A DNA stretch of 64,000 nt, from NCBI GenBank assembly GCA_963711725.1, contig CAVQFO010000018.1:124001-188000 (forward strand), read 5' to 3'. The first letter of the stretch is position 1. Each line of letters opens with the position of its first letter. The notes below the pieces were generated by a model. That model searched no databases. It was given only the letters and a program-made list of their open reading frames with translations, and was not told the DNA's origin. Source of the DNA: CAVQFO01 sp963711725 (GTDB taxonomy: Bacteria > Pseudomonadota > Gammaproteobacteria > Nitrococcales > Aquisalimonadaceae). The position numbers were made by a program, and so were the translations under genes. Of the stretch, positions 16,948 to 26,552 are shown one piece after another.

Positions 16948-18147
16948 CGACACAGCCCCAAGCCGTCACGATCCTCGGCGCGACCGGCTCGATCGGTCAA
17001 AGCACTCTGGACGTGATCGGCCGCCATCCGGACCGATTCCGGGTGGAAGCCCTCGTGGCTCGTAGCAACTGGGAACAACTGCGGAAACTCTGCCTGCAGT
17101 ACCAACCCCGCCACGTTGCGCTGACGGACGTCCGAGGCGGCCCGTCGGCTGAGGGAGGCATTGGCCAACGAGGCTTGCGCGGTCGAGGTGCTGGATGGTG
17201 CCGATGCGGTGGCCGAGTTGGCCGGTTCCGAGGACACCGATATCGTGGTGGCCGGAATCGTGGGTAGCGCGGGACTGCTTCCCACCCTGTGTGCGGCCAA
17301 GGCGGGGAAGCGGGTGCTGCTTGCCAACAAAGAGGCGCTGGTTTTGGCCGGCGGACTGTTCATGGAGGCGGTTGCGGCGGCCGGGGCCACCTTGCTGCCG
17401 GTGGACAGTGAACATAACGCCGTGTTCCAGTGTCTACCCCAGGGTGCCCGGCGGGGGCATCTCCGGGATGCGGGGATTACCCGGGTTCTTCTGACGGCAT
17501 CGGGCGGCCCCTTCCGCACGATGCCGACGGAACAGATGGAGCGCGTCACCCCTGACCAGGCGTGCGCCCACCCCAATTGGGCGATGGGCCGAAAAATTTC
17601 CGTCGACTCGGCGACGTTGATGAACAAGGGGCTGGAGCTTATCGAGGCCCAATGGCTCTTCGGGCTTGAACCCGAGGCATTGGACGTTGCGGTCCATCCC
17701 CAAAGCATCGTCCACTCCCTGGTGGAGTACGTGGATGGTTCCGTGCTGGCCCAGATGGGGAATCCGGATATGCGCACGCCCATCGCCCACGCTCTTGCCT
17801 GGCCTGAGCGTCTGGATTCCGGGGTGCGGCGGTTGAACTTGTTCGAGATCGGCGGCCTGGATTTCGAACCGCCGGACCAAACCCGGTTTCCGTGTCTGGG
17901 ATTGGCGCGGCGGGTGATGAGTGAGGGGGGCACGGCGGGGGCCGTACTCAACGCCGCGAACGAAGTGGCGGTGGAAGCATTCCTGGCCGGACGGGTCCGA
18001 TTTACGGCCATTGCTCCCATCGTCGAAGAGGCCTTGACGCGATTTCCGGTTGAAACGGTACGAGAACTCGATCAGTTGATCGAGTTGGACGCGAAGGTCA
18101 GAGTCGCGGTACACGACATCGCCGATGCGGCGACTTGGAGATCGTAG
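16938..18147 (+). pseudogene. dxr: 1-deoxy-D-xylulose 5-phosphate reductoisomerase, apparent +1 frameshift
   Basis: First committed enzyme of the MEP isoprenoid pathway (NADPH, Mn/Mg dependent). The N-terminal part (VTILGATGSIGQSTLDVIGRHP) lies in the frame starting at 16938. From about 17134 the homology continues in the next frame (VEVLDGADAV ... LLANKEALV, PVDSEHNAVFQ, HPNWAMGRKISVDSATLMNKG, HPQSIVHS). Deleting one C at 17132/17133 gives ALTDVEAARRLREALANE and an uninterrupted protein of about 402 aa, normal length. All active-site motifs are intact. The gene is usually essential, ispD and ispF are present, and no second copy is seen here, so a sequencing or assembly error is more likely than true loss. 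Confidence 0.9.
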
Positions 18148-19505
18148 TGCTGGAGATCGGAATCGATATTCTTGCGTTCGTCGTCGCCATCGGTGTGTTG
18201 GTGGCGGTGCATGAGTTCGGCCACTTCTGGGTGGCGCGCCGCCTTGGGGTCAAGGTCCTGCGGTTTTCCATCGGGTTCGGACGGCCGTTGTGGGTCTGGC
18301 GTCGGGGCGCGGACCAGACCGAGTACGCGGTATGCGCCATTCCCCTGGGTGGCTACGTCAAAATGCTCGACGAGCGTGAAGGCCCCGTGGACGATTCGGA
18401 ATTGCATCGGGCCTTCAACCGCAAGCCCTTGTGGGTGCGTTGCGCGGTTGTGGTGGCCGGGCCGGCGTTCAATTTTCTGTTCGCGATCCTGGCCTACTGG
18501 GCGATCTTCGTGGCCGGTACCACCCAACTCAAACCGATCATCGGCGCTGTGATCCCCGGGTCGCCGGCCGCGCAGGCGGGTTTCCAGAAGGGCGATCAGT
18601 TCCTGCGGGTCGACGGCGACAAGGTTCGCAGCTGGGACGACGTACTCATGGAGATGCTTGCGGCCAGCGTCGCTGGCGGCGAGAAGCGAGTTGTCGTTGA
18701 GGGGGAATCCGGCAATGAAAAGACCTACACCCTGAACTTCGACCGGATCGGCGCGCTCCAGGAAAGGGTGGACTTGCTGAAGACAATCGGTTTTCGGCCG
18801 TGGCCGCAACTGGATACCCGGGTGGACAGCGTCGTCTCCGGAGGACCCGCGGCCAAGGCCGGCCTGAAGGGAGGGGACGTGGTCGAGTCCGTGGCGGGCA
18901 CGCCGGTCCATTCCTGGAGCGAGCTCGTGACGGCGGTGGGCGCCCACGCGGGCGATAAGGTCGAGGTGACGGTCCGGCGGGGAGATCAGGATCGGACGTT
19001 TTCCGTGAATCTGGCACCGAAGGGCGCGCAGGGCGGAGTCATCGGGATCGCTCACGCACCGCTGGATAAAGGCGCCTTCGAAGGCAAGACTCAAACGGTT
19101 CGCTACGGTCCGCTGTCGGCGCTGAGCCATTCGGTCGCCGACACGTGGCGCGGAAGCGTCCTGACCTTGCAGGTGCTGGGCAAGATGCTGGTAGGCCAGG
19201 CCTCGCTCAAGAATCTTAGCGGTCCCATCAATATCGCCCGGTACGCGGGGGATACGGCATCCCTGGGCATCGTTCCCTTTCTCCGGTTTCTGGCGATCGT
19301 GAGCCTGAGCCTCGGGATCCTGAATCTTCTGCCTGTCCCCGTGCTCGATGGCGGACACCTGCTGTATTACGTGATCGAGGGTGTGAAGGGTTCGCCACTG
19401 TCCGAGCGCAGCCAAATGATCGGGCAACAAATCGGCTTGGCTTTGTTGCTGGTGCTGATGACGCTCGCCTTCTACAACGATATCGCCCGGCTTTTTGGAG
19501 AATAG
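18147..19505 (+). CDS. rseP: Site-2 intramembrane zinc protease RseP
   Basis: Cleaves anti-sigma factor RseA and leftover signal peptides inside the inner membrane. The chosen start is GTG 18147, which overlaps the dxr stop as TAGTG. A TTG at 18135 is possible. The 452-residue protein has HEFGH in the first transmembrane segment, two PDZ domains (about residues 115-200 and 205-290) and the C-terminal NLLPVPVLDGGHLL metal-binding motif. The bamA-skp-lpx neighbours link it to envelope homeostasis, as in other gammaproteobacteria. Confidence 0.96.
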   Translation: MLEIGIDILAFVVAIGVLVAVHEFGHFWVARRLGVKVLRFSIGFGRPLWVWRRGADQTEYAVCAIPLGGYVKMLDEREGPVDDSELHRAFNRKPLWVRCAVVVAGPAFNFLFAILAYWAIFVAGTTQLKPIIGAVIPGSPAAQAGFQKGDQFLRVDGDKVRSWDDVLMEMLAASVAGGEKRVVVEGESGNEKTYTLNFDRIGALQERVDLLKTIGFRPWPQLDTRVDSVVSGGPAAKAGLKGGDVVESVAGTPVHSWSELVTAVGAHAGDKVEVTVRRGDQDRTFSVNLAPKGAQGGVIGIAHAPLDKGAFEGKTQTVRYGPLSALSHSVADTWRGSVLTLQVLGKMLVGQASLKNLSGPINIARYAGDTASLGIVPFLRFLAIVSLSLGILNLLPVPVLDGGHLLYYVIEGVKGSPLSERSQMIGQQIGLALLLVLMTLAFYNDIARLFGE

Positions 19506-19511
19506 GACCGA

Positions 19512-21791
19512 ATGCGGAGGTTTGCCCTTTTCCTGTTGATTGTCCTGCTCGGAGTCCGTGTTGCCGGTGCCTTCGAGCCGTTCAAGGTTACGGACATCCG
19601 GGTTGAGGGGCTGCGGCGAATCTCTCCGGGCACAGTCTTCAACTACCTGCCGGTGCGGGTGGGTGATGAGCTGGACGAGTCGAAGGCGGCGCAGGCGATT
19701 CGCAGCCTCTACGCAACGGGCTTTTTTCAGGATGTGAAGTTGCAGCGCGAGGGGGACGTGTTGGTTGTCTCCGTGGTGGAGCGTCCGTCGGTGGCGAAGA
19801 TCGAGTTCCACGGCAATGACGCGCTGCCCACGGATTCCCTGAAGGAGGCGCTGAAATCCGCAGGGCTGCAGGAGGGGCAGGTCTACAACCGCTCGCTTCT
19901 GGAAAACATCCGCAAGGAGCTACGCCGGCAGTATTTTTCCCGCGGCAAGTATAACGTCGATATCCAGACCACCGTCTCGCCCTTGCCGCGCAACCGCGTG
20001 GCGATCCGCATCGACATAAAGGAAGGCGAAAACGCAAAAATCGCCACGGTGCATATCGTCGGCAACAAGGCCTTTGACGAAAGCGAACTGTTGGATCAAT
20101 TCGAGTTGGGGCCGGGCGTGTGGTATCTGCCGTTCTCCAGCCGGGACGAGTATTCCCGGGAGAAATTGAGCGCCGATCTGGAAAGCCTGCGTTCCTTCTA
20201 CCTCAATCGCGGCTTCATCAATTTCACGATCACTTCGACGCAGGTATCGATCAGCCCCGATCGCCAACACATCTTTGTGACCGTCAACGTCGCTGAAGGC
20301 AAGCAGTACAAGGTCAAGGAAGTGAAGCTGGCCGGGGAACTCGTGGTGCCGCGGGACGAACTGCGTAAGCTCATCGCCGTCGAACCCGGTGAGCTCTATA
20401 CCGAAAAGAGTGTGACCAAGACCAGCGAAGCCTTGCGGGAGCGGTTGGGCGAGGAGGGATATGCCTTTGCCAACGTCAACCCGGTTCCCGATGTGGACAA
20501 GGATAAACAGGAGGTCACGCTGACCTTCTACCTCGATCCCGGCAAGCGCGCGTACGTGCGCCACGTGAATATCTCCGGCAACTACCGAACCAAGGACGAC
20601 GTGATCCGCCGCGAAATCCGCCAGATGGAGGGGGGATGGTTTTCCTCCGACAAGGTCAAACTCTCCAAGACGCGCCTGGAACGGTTGGGGTTCTTCAAGG
20701 ATGTGAGTGTCGAAACGCCACGGGTGCCTGGCTCGCCGGATCAGCTCGATGTGGACTTCAAGGTCAAGGAGGGCCTTTCCGGCAACCTGCAGATCGGTGT
20801 GGGTTACGGTACCGACAACGGCGTGATCTTCAATTTCGCGGTACAGCAGGACAATATCCTGGGTACCGGCGATCGTGTTGATCTGGCCGCGAACCGCAGC
20901 AAAGCGGATACCCTCGCCAAGCTCAGCTATCTCGAACGGTACTACACGGTTGACGGCGTCAGCCGGAGCTATTCCCTGATTTTCCACCGCCGGGACGCCA
21001 CCCAGCTGAATCTTGCCGACTACGGCACAACCTCCATTACCGGGCAGGTGGGTTTCGGTTTTCCCCTCAATGAGGAAGACACTATTCACACCGCCATCGG
21101 CTACGAGGATCTGCGGCTGCGGTTGGGAGATCGTTCGACGCAGGCCCAGCGAGATTTCGTGGACCAAAACGGCGACCGCTACAAGAGCGGGAAGTTGACG
21201 ATCAGCTGGTCGCACAATTCACAGGATCGGCGCATCTTCCCCACCAGCGGCGGTTCTCAGAAATTGAGCCTGGAAACCGATATCCCCGGCAGCGATCTGG
21301 AGTACTACAGGGTCAGCTACTCGAACCAGTATTACTTTCCGTTGGGCGGGCAGTGGGCCTTTGAACTCAAGGGCGGACTCGGTTATGGCGAGGGATACGG
21401 CAAGACAGGCAAACTGCCGTTCTTCGAGAACTTCTACGCCGGCGGCGTGTCTTCAGTGCGGGGTTATCGCGGCAGTTCTCTTGGGCCGCGTGACGAGAAC
21501 AACGATCCCATCGGCGGCAATGCAAAGGTTGTCGGCACCTTGGCGGTGGTGTTCCCGGTGCCGGGCGTCGACCTGGATTCGGTACGTCTGACCACCTTCG
21601 TGGACGGCGGAAACGTGTATGATACGACCCAGGGAAATATCGACCTCGGTCAACTTCGGTATTCGGCGGGTATTGGCGCCACGTGGCTTTCGCCCCTTGG
21701 TGCATTGACAGTAAGTCTTGCCCGACCGTTAAATGCGCAGTCTGGTGACAGGCGCCAACAGTTCCAGTTCTCGCTGGGGTCCTTCTTCTAA
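19512..21791 (+). CDS. bamA: Outer membrane protein assembly factor BamA
   Basis: Central Omp85 protein of the BAM complex, which inserts beta-barrel proteins into the outer membrane. The 759-residue precursor starts with a signal peptide (MRRFALFLLIVLLGVRVAGA). Five POTRA repeats follow in the periplasm (about residues 20-420), then a 16-strand beta-barrel ending in Phe (QFQFSLGSFF), the BAM recognition signal. The conserved loop 6 motif VRGYRGSSLGPRD is present. It starts 6 bp after the rseP stop and precedes the chaperone gene skp. Confidence 0.98.
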   Translation: MRRFALFLLIVLLGVRVAGAFEPFKVTDIRVEGLRRISPGTVFNYLPVRVGDELDESKAAQAIRSLYATGFFQDVKLQREGDVLVVSVVERPSVAKIEFHGNDALPTDSLKEALKSAGLQEGQVYNRSLLENIRKELRRQYFSRGKYNVDIQTTVSPLPRNRVAIRIDIKEGENAKIATVHIVGNKAFDESELLDQFELGPGVWYLPFSSRDEYSREKLSADLESLRSFYLNRGFINFTITSTQVSISPDRQHIFVTVNVAEGKQYKVKEVKLAGELVVPRDELRKLIAVEPGELYTEKSVTKTSEALRERLGEEGYAFANVNPVPDVDKDKQEVTLTFYLDPGKRAYVRHVNISGNYRTKDDVIRREIRQMEGGWFSSDKVKLSKTRLERLGFFKDVSVETPRVPGSPDQLDVDFKVKEGLSGNLQIGVGYGTDNGVIFNFAVQQDNILGTGDRVDLAANRSKADTLAKLSYLERYYTVDGVSRSYSLIFHRRDATQLNLADYGTTSITGQVGFGFPLNEEDTIHTAIGYEDLRLRLGDRSTQAQRDFVDQNGDRYKSGKLTISWSHNSQDRRIFPTSGGSQKLSLETDIPGSDLEYYRVSYSNQYYFPLGGQWAFELKGGLGYGEGYGKTGKLPFFENFYAGGVSSVRGYRGSSLGPRDENNDPIGGNAKVVGTLAVVFPVPGVDLDSVRLTTFVDGGNVYDTTQGNIDLGQLRYSAGIGATWLSPLGALTVSLARPLNAQSGDRRQQFQFSLGSFF

Positions 21792-21815
21792 CACAAGACC
21801 AGGTGTTGAGAGCAT

Positions 21816-22358
21816 ATGTTTGGCAAAAAGATCTCTATTGCGGTGTTGCTCGCCGCGTTGTGCCTGCCTTTCGGGGCGGCGTTCGGCGCTGACCTGAAGA
21901 TCGGGTTCGTGGATTCCGGCAAGGTTTCCTCCAACGCGCCGCAAGCGGAGGCGGCCCGGGCGAAACTCCAGAAGGAGTTCGCGCCCCGCGACCGGGATAT
22001 CGCTGCCCAGCAGAAGGATATCCAGAAACTCGAAGACAAGCTGCAGCGCGACGGCGCCGTGATGTCCCAGGACCAACGGGATGAGCTGCAGCACAAGATT
22101 GTGTCCATGAAACGCGACGTGCGCCGGAGCCAGGACGAATTCCGGGATGACTTCAATATGCGTCGCAACGAGGAACTCAGCAAGCTCCAGCGGCGCATTG
22201 TCGAGGTCATCAGCGAACTCGCCAAGGAAAAGGGTTTCGATCTGATCGTCAGCGACGGCGTCATCTTCGCCAGTTCGCGGATCAATATCACCGACATGGT
22301 GCTCGAACGCCTGAAGCGCGAATTCAAGCAGTCCCAGAAAGGGGGCGGCGGCAAGTAG
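21816..22358 (+). CDS. skp: Periplasmic chaperone Skp (OmpH)
   Basis: Trimeric holdase that carries unfolded outer-membrane proteins across the periplasm to BamA. The 180-residue precursor has a signal peptide (MFGKKISIAVLLAALCLPFGAAFGA) and a mature part starting ADLKIGFVD. A long charged coiled-coil (about residues 45-130) forms the tentacles, followed by the conserved KGFDLIVSDGVIFAS core. Position between bamA and lpxD is the family norm. Confidence 0.95.
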   Translation: MFGKKISIAVLLAALCLPFGAAFGADLKIGFVDSGKVSSNAPQAEAARAKLQKEFAPRDRDIAAQQKDIQKLEDKLQRDGAVMSQDQRDELQHKIVSMKRDVRRSQDEFRDDFNMRRNEELSKLQRRIVEVISELAKEKGFDLIVSDGVIFASSRINITDMVLERLKREFKQSQKGGGGK

Positions 22359-22409
22359 CATGAACGCGCGGCCCAGGCCGCGTGATTGCCTGTGATGGGA
22401 GGGGTGCGT

Positions 22410-23447
22410 TTGTCTGAGGGCAAGTCTGCCAAATTGGGGGAAGTGGCGGACGCTATTGGTGGCACGTTAGTCGGCGATTCGACGATCGTGATTACCGGCG
22501 TGTCCATGCTGAAATCCGGTGCGGCGGGTACGGTTTCGTTTCTGGCTGACTCGAGACACAAGCGCTACTTGCCCGATACACAAGCCAGTGCGGTCATTCT
22601 TCGGCAGGCCGATCTTGGCGATTGCCCGGTGGCCGCGATCGTGGTCGAAGATCCGCATCTCGCGTTCGTGCGCCTCCTTAAACTGCTTAAACCCCGCTCG
22701 GGCGAAGAGCCGGGAATTCACCCGACGGCATGGATTCATCCCGAAGCGGAAATCGGAGCCGATGTCGCGATCGGACCTCACGTCTCGGTGGGTCGGGGCA
22801 GCCGGATCGGCGACCGCGTCCATCTTGGCGCCGGGTCCCGCCTGGGCCGGGATGTCGTTGTGGGGGCCGACTGCTGGTTGCACCCTCAGGTGGTGTTGAG
22901 CGATCGGGTTCGCCTGGGCGATAGGGTGGAAATCCAACCGGGCGCGACCATCGGTAGTGACGGATTTGGCTACGCCAAGAATGAGCAGGCTTGGGAAAAG
23001 GTCCCCCAAGTCGGCACGGTGGTAATCGGCAACGACGTTGAGATTGGCGCCAACACTGCGATTGATCGGGGTGCGTTGGCCGATACCGTGATCGAGGACG
23101 GAGTAAAGATCGACAACCTGGTTCATATTGCCCACAACGTCCGCATTGGTGCGCACTCGGCGATTGCCGGGTGTGTGGGTATTGCAGGCAGCACGAAGAT
23201 AGGGCGCTACTGCACGGTCGGCGGCCAGTCCGCCATCAATGGCCATATCGAGATCACCGACAATGTGCACGTGACCGGCATGTCGATGGTCACCAGCAGT
23301 ATTGCGGAGCCGGGTGTCTATTCCTCCGGCATACCCCTGGACAGTAACCGCCGATGGAGACGGAACGCGGTCCGCTTCCATCATCTGGATGACATTGCCC
23401 GAAGGCTTGCGGCGCTTGAGAAGTCGTCTTCGGAGGAAAAAAAATGA
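22410..23447 (+). CDS. lpxD: UDP-3-O-acylglucosamine N-acyltransferase
   Basis: Adds the second (amide-linked) acyl chain in lipid A synthesis. I choose TTG 22410 because GGAGG lies at 22398-22402 with a 7 nt spacer. ATG 22395 is in frame but has no ribosome site, and the frame is open back to 22386. The resulting 345 aa is near the E. coli length. An N-terminal uridine-binding domain precedes left-handed beta-helix hexapeptide repeats. The catalytic His is in NLVHIAHNVRIG. The stop overlaps fabZ by 4 bp (ATGA). Confidence 0.94.
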   Translation: MSEGKSAKLGEVADAIGGTLVGDSTIVITGVSMLKSGAAGTVSFLADSRHKRYLPDTQASAVILRQADLGDCPVAAIVVEDPHLAFVRLLKLLKPRSGEEPGIHPTAWIHPEAEIGADVAIGPHVSVGRGSRIGDRVHLGAGSRLGRDVVVGADCWLHPQVVLSDRVRLGDRVEIQPGATIGSDGFGYAKNEQAWEKVPQVGTVVIGNDVEIGANTAIDRGALADTVIEDGVKIDNLVHIAHNVRIGAHSAIAGCVGIAGSTKIGRYCTVGGQSAINGHIEITDNVHVTGMSMVTSSIAEPGVYSSGIPLDSNRRWRRNAVRFHHLDDIARRLAALEKSSSEEKK

Positions 23448-23935
23448 CTGGTGGGCCACCTCCCGCGCCTACGGTCGAGGATCAGGAAACTCTAGAGCAA
23501 ATGGATATACACGAGATTATCAAATACCTGCCTCATCGGTATCCGTTCCTGCTGGTGGATCGGGTGCTGGAATGCACGCCCGGTGAATCGGCGGTGGCGA
23601 TCAAGAATGTCACGATTAACGAGCCGTTCTTCCAGGGGCATTTCCCGCAACGGGCCATCATGCCCGGCGTGTTGGTGCTGGAAGCCATGGCTCAGGTCTG
23701 CGGTCTACTGGCGTTCAAGAGCACCAAGACGGAGCCCGATGACAAAAACATCTTCTATCTGGTCGGTATCGACAAGGCGCGCTTCAAGCGCCCGGTGGAG
23801 CCCGGGGACCAGCTCCGACTGGAAGTGGATTTCTCCCGCAGCCGCCGGGGGATCTGGGTGTTTTCCGCCAAGGCTACGGTTGAAGGTCAGCTCTGCGCCG
23901 AGGCCGAGATCATGTGCACGATGAGGACCTTGTGA
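23444..23935 (+). CDS. fabZ: 3-hydroxyacyl-ACP dehydratase FabZ
   Basis: Dehydrates beta-hydroxyacyl-ACP in fatty-acid elongation and competes with LpxA/LpxD for the hydroxyacyl substrate. The hot-dog fold shows LPHRYPFLLVDRV, the catalytic His66 in FFQGHFP and Glu80 in GVLVLEAMAQ. GGAGG plus a run of A directly precedes ATG 23444, supporting the 163-residue form. It has about 19 residues more than the minimal start at 23501. The gene overlaps lpxD (ATGA) and lpxA (GTGA). Confidence 0.97.
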   Translation: MTGGPPPAPTVEDQETLEQMDIHEIIKYLPHRYPFLLVDRVLECTPGESAVAIKNVTINEPFFQGHFPQRAIMPGVLVLEAMAQVCGLLAFKSTKTEPDDKNIFYLVGIDKARFKRPVEPGDQLRLEVDFSRSRRGIWVFSAKATVEGQLCAEAEIMCTMRTL

Positions 23936-24711
23936 GCTTGATCGATTCCCGTGCCGTTATTGATCCGTCCGCCAAGCTCGGTCGGAATGTGGAGGTAGGC
24001 CCGTACGCTATCATCGGGCCCGACGTCGAGATTGGCGACGATTGCTGGATCGGGCCCCATGCGGTGGTCAAGGGTCCGACAACGATGGGCCGGGAAAACC
24101 GGATCCATCAGTTCGCATCCATCGGTGAGGACCCCCAGGACAAGAAGTATGGCGGCGAGCCGACCCGCCTGGAGATTGGTGACCGCAACCTGTTTCGTGA
24201 ATGCGTGACCGTCAATCGCGGCACCGTTCAGGATCGGGGGGTTACCACCATCGGCAACGATAACTGGATCATGGCGTATTGCCACATCGCGCACGACTGC
24301 GCGGTGGGGAACAACACCGTGTTTTCCAACAATGCGTCCATCGCCGGACATGTGACGATCCAGGATCATTCCATTCTCGCCGCGTTCTCCATGATCCATC
24401 AGTTCTGCCGCATCGGCGCCTACAGTTTCATCGGCTTCGCCAGCGGGATCACCCAGGACGTGCCGCCCTTCGTGATGACCATGGGTGGATACGACGCCAA
24501 GCCGCACACCATCAACGCCGAGGGCCTGAAGCGCCACGGTTTCGGTCAGGATCGCATTCGCACGGTGCGCCGTGCCTACAAGATCCTGTACAAGTCCGGG
24601 CTGCGCCTGGAACAGGCCAGGGCCGAACTGGAGATACTGGGCGCCGACGAACCGTTGGTGAAAATGATGGCCGACTTCCTTACCGACGGTAAGCGGGGAA
24701 TCATCCGGTAG
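23932..24711 (+). CDS. lpxA: UDP-N-acetylglucosamine acyltransferase
   Basis: First step of lipid A synthesis, transferring a hydroxyacyl group from ACP to UDP-GlcNAc. With GTG 23932, overlapping the fabZ stop as GTGA, the protein is 259 aa and begins (M)SLIDSRAVIDPSAKLG; an ATG at 23914 is the alternative. A trimeric beta-helix of hexapeptide repeats leads into the C-terminal helical domain. The catalytic His is in CHIAHDCAVG. GEPTRLEIGDRN and HQFCRIGAYS are conserved. Confidence 0.97.
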   Translation: MSLIDSRAVIDPSAKLGRNVEVGPYAIIGPDVEIGDDCWIGPHAVVKGPTTMGRENRIHQFASIGEDPQDKKYGGEPTRLEIGDRNLFRECVTVNRGTVQDRGVTTIGNDNWIMAYCHIAHDCAVGNNTVFSNNASIAGHVTIQDHSILAAFSMIHQFCRIGAYSFIGFASGITQDVPPFVMTMGGYDAKPHTINAEGLKRHGFGQDRIRTVRRAYKILYKSGLRLEQARAELEILGADEPLVKMMADFLTDGKRGIIR

Positions 24712-24767
24712 GCGGGGATTGTCATGAGGGTTCCGCGTCAAACGAACACTCTGCGGGTCCGTCGCGG

Positions 24768-25904
24768 GTGCGAGTAGGCATCCTCGCCGGCGAACTTTCC
24801 GGCGACCTGCTCGGTGCCGGGCTCATGTCGGGGCTCAAGGAGCGGTTTCCCGAGGTCCGGTTTGTGGGGATCGGAGGACCGGCAATGATGGCCAACGGCC
24901 TGGAAAGCCTTTATCCCATGGACGCACTGTCGGTGATGGGCCTGTTCGAGGTGCTGGGCCGGCTGCCGGAGCTGGTGCGCCTGCGCCGCAAACTCATCGC
25001 CCACTTCCTTGAGGATCCGCCGGACGTCTTCATCGGCATCGACGCGCCGGATTTCAATCTCGGCCTGGAACAGGCCCTGAAGGCCCGCGACATCAAGACC
25101 GTGCATTACGTGAGTCCCTCCGTGTGGGCGTGGCGCCAGGGACGGATCAAGAAGATCAAACAGGCCGTGGACTTGATGTTGACCCTGTTTCCCTTCGAGG
25201 CCGATTTCTACGAGCGCAATGGGGTGGCCGCCACTGTGGTGGGGCATCATCTGGCGGATCAGTTTCCCTTGGAGCCGGATACGCGGCGCTACCGGCTTGA
25301 ACTTGGTCTTGCGCCTTCGGAATCCGTGGTCGCGCTGCTCCCGGGAAGCCGGATGTCCGAAGTTGCCCGCTTGGCGCCGCTATTCCTGGCGGCAGCGCGG
25401 ATCCTGGACAAGGCCTCAGGCCCGTATCGCTATCTGCTGCCCGCCGCGACACCTCGCATCGCCGCGTATCTGCGGACACTGGTCGACGGTATGGACGGGC
25501 TCCGTGTGGAGATCCTCGACGGGCGCTCGGAGGCGGCCATGGGCGCCTCCGATGCCGTCCTTCTGGCGTCGGGCACCGCCAGTCTGGAGGCCATGCTATT
25601 GAAAAAGCCCATGGTGGTTGCCTACCGCCTGGCAGCGAGCACCTACTGGTTGGTTCGCACGCTGGGTCTGGTGCGGGTCTCCCGTTTTTCCCTTCCCAAT
25701 CTGCTCGCCGGGGAGGAGCTGGTGGAGGAATTCATTCAGGGTGCCGCCACGCCCGCGGCCCTCGCGGCGGCGGTGGAGCGGGTGCTTCAGAACACGGAGC
25801 GGCGGGAGTATCTTAGGGAACGGTTCACCGAGCTTCACCGGGATATTCGCCGGGATGCCAATCGTCGCGCGGCGGATGCCGTCGCCGGGCTGGTGACGGC
25901 GTGA
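24768..25904 (+). CDS. lpxB: Lipid-A-disaccharide synthase
   Basis: Family GT19 glycosyltransferase that condenses UDP-2,3-diacylglucosamine with lipid X to make the disaccharide of lipid A. The 378-residue protein starts at GTG 24768 (VRVGILAGELSGDLLGAGLM). No ATG lies in frame just upstream, and an ATG at 24724 is in another frame. Conserved motifs are IGIDAPDFNLGLE, HYVSPSVWAWRQGR, LLPGSRMSEV and ASGTASLEAML. The 56 bp gap from lpxA shows no hairpin. The stop overlaps rnhB as GTGA. Confidence 0.97.
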   Translation: MRVGILAGELSGDLLGAGLMSGLKERFPEVRFVGIGGPAMMANGLESLYPMDALSVMGLFEVLGRLPELVRLRRKLIAHFLEDPPDVFIGIDAPDFNLGLEQALKARDIKTVHYVSPSVWAWRQGRIKKIKQAVDLMLTLFPFEADFYERNGVAATVVGHHLADQFPLEPDTRRYRLELGLAPSESVVALLPGSRMSEVARLAPLFLAAARILDKASGPYRYLLPAATPRIAAYLRTLVDGMDGLRVEILDGRSEAAMGASDAVLLASGTASLEAMLLKKPMVVAYRLAASTYWLVRTLGLVRVSRFSLPNLLAGEELVEEFIQGAATPAALAAAVERVLQNTERREYLRERFTELHRDIRRDANRRAADAVAGLVTA

Positions 25905-26494
25905 AGCAGCTGACCCTGGGCTACGGCGGCGGAGTGGAATTGTTGGCCGGCGTTGACGAAGTCGGCCGCGGTCCGCTGGCCGGCCCTGTGGTGGCCGCCG
26001 CCGTGATCCTGGATCCGCGACGGCCGATCCAGGGGTTGCGGGATTCGAAGGTGTTGAGCCCGGCGCGCCGCGCCCGGCTGGCGGAGGAAATCCAGGCCAA
26101 GGCGCTGGCATGGGCCATTGGCGAGGCGGACGTGGCCGAGATCGACCGGATCAACATCCTGCAGGCGACCCTGGCGGCCATGACTCGGGCAGTGTGCGGC
26201 CTGGAGCCGGCGCCAGAATATGCGCTGGTGGACGGTAACCGGTGCCCGCCGCTGGCATGCCCGGCCGAGGCCATCGTCGGGGGCGACGACCTGGTGCCGG
26301 TGATCTCGGCGGCATCGATCTTGGCCAAGGAATACCGGGATGCGGCCATGGTCCGGTGGGAGGCCGAATACCCGGGCTATGGGTTCGCGGCTCACAAGGG
26401 CTACGGCACAGCCCAACACCTGTCCGCATTGGAACGGCTCGGCCCGTGTCCCCTGCATCGACGCAGTTTTGCGCCGATTCGCAAACTCATCTGA
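25901..26494 (+). CDS. rnhB: Ribonuclease HII
   Basis: Removes ribonucleotides from DNA and degrades RNA in RNA/DNA hybrids. The 197-residue protein has the type 2 RNase H core: AGVDEVGRGPLAGPVVAAAV (Asp and Glu catalytic), ALVDGN, and ISAASILAKEYRD with the remaining metal ligands. A short extra N-terminal segment precedes the first strand. The GTG start overlaps the lpxB stop. Placement before dnaE is standard in this synteny block. Confidence 0.97.
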   Translation: MKQLTLGYGGGVELLAGVDEVGRGPLAGPVVAAAVILDPRRPIQGLRDSKVLSPARRARLAEEIQAKALAWAIGEADVAEIDRINILQATLAAMTRAVCGLEPAPEYALVDGNRCPPLACPAEAIVGGDDLVPVISAASILAKEYRDAAMVRWEAEYPGYGFAAHKGYGTAQHLSALERLGPCPLHRRSFAPIRKLI

Positions 26495-26552
26495 ACATGC
26501 TCCGTCGGTGGCAAACCGGCGAGCTTGAGGCAAATACTGGATCGTGACAGCA

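Noticed and set aside
24724..24777. ATG 24724 as lpxB start with a frameshift
   Set aside because: It would need a base deletion, opposite to the four +1 events, and GTG 24768 already begins the conserved LpxB sequence.
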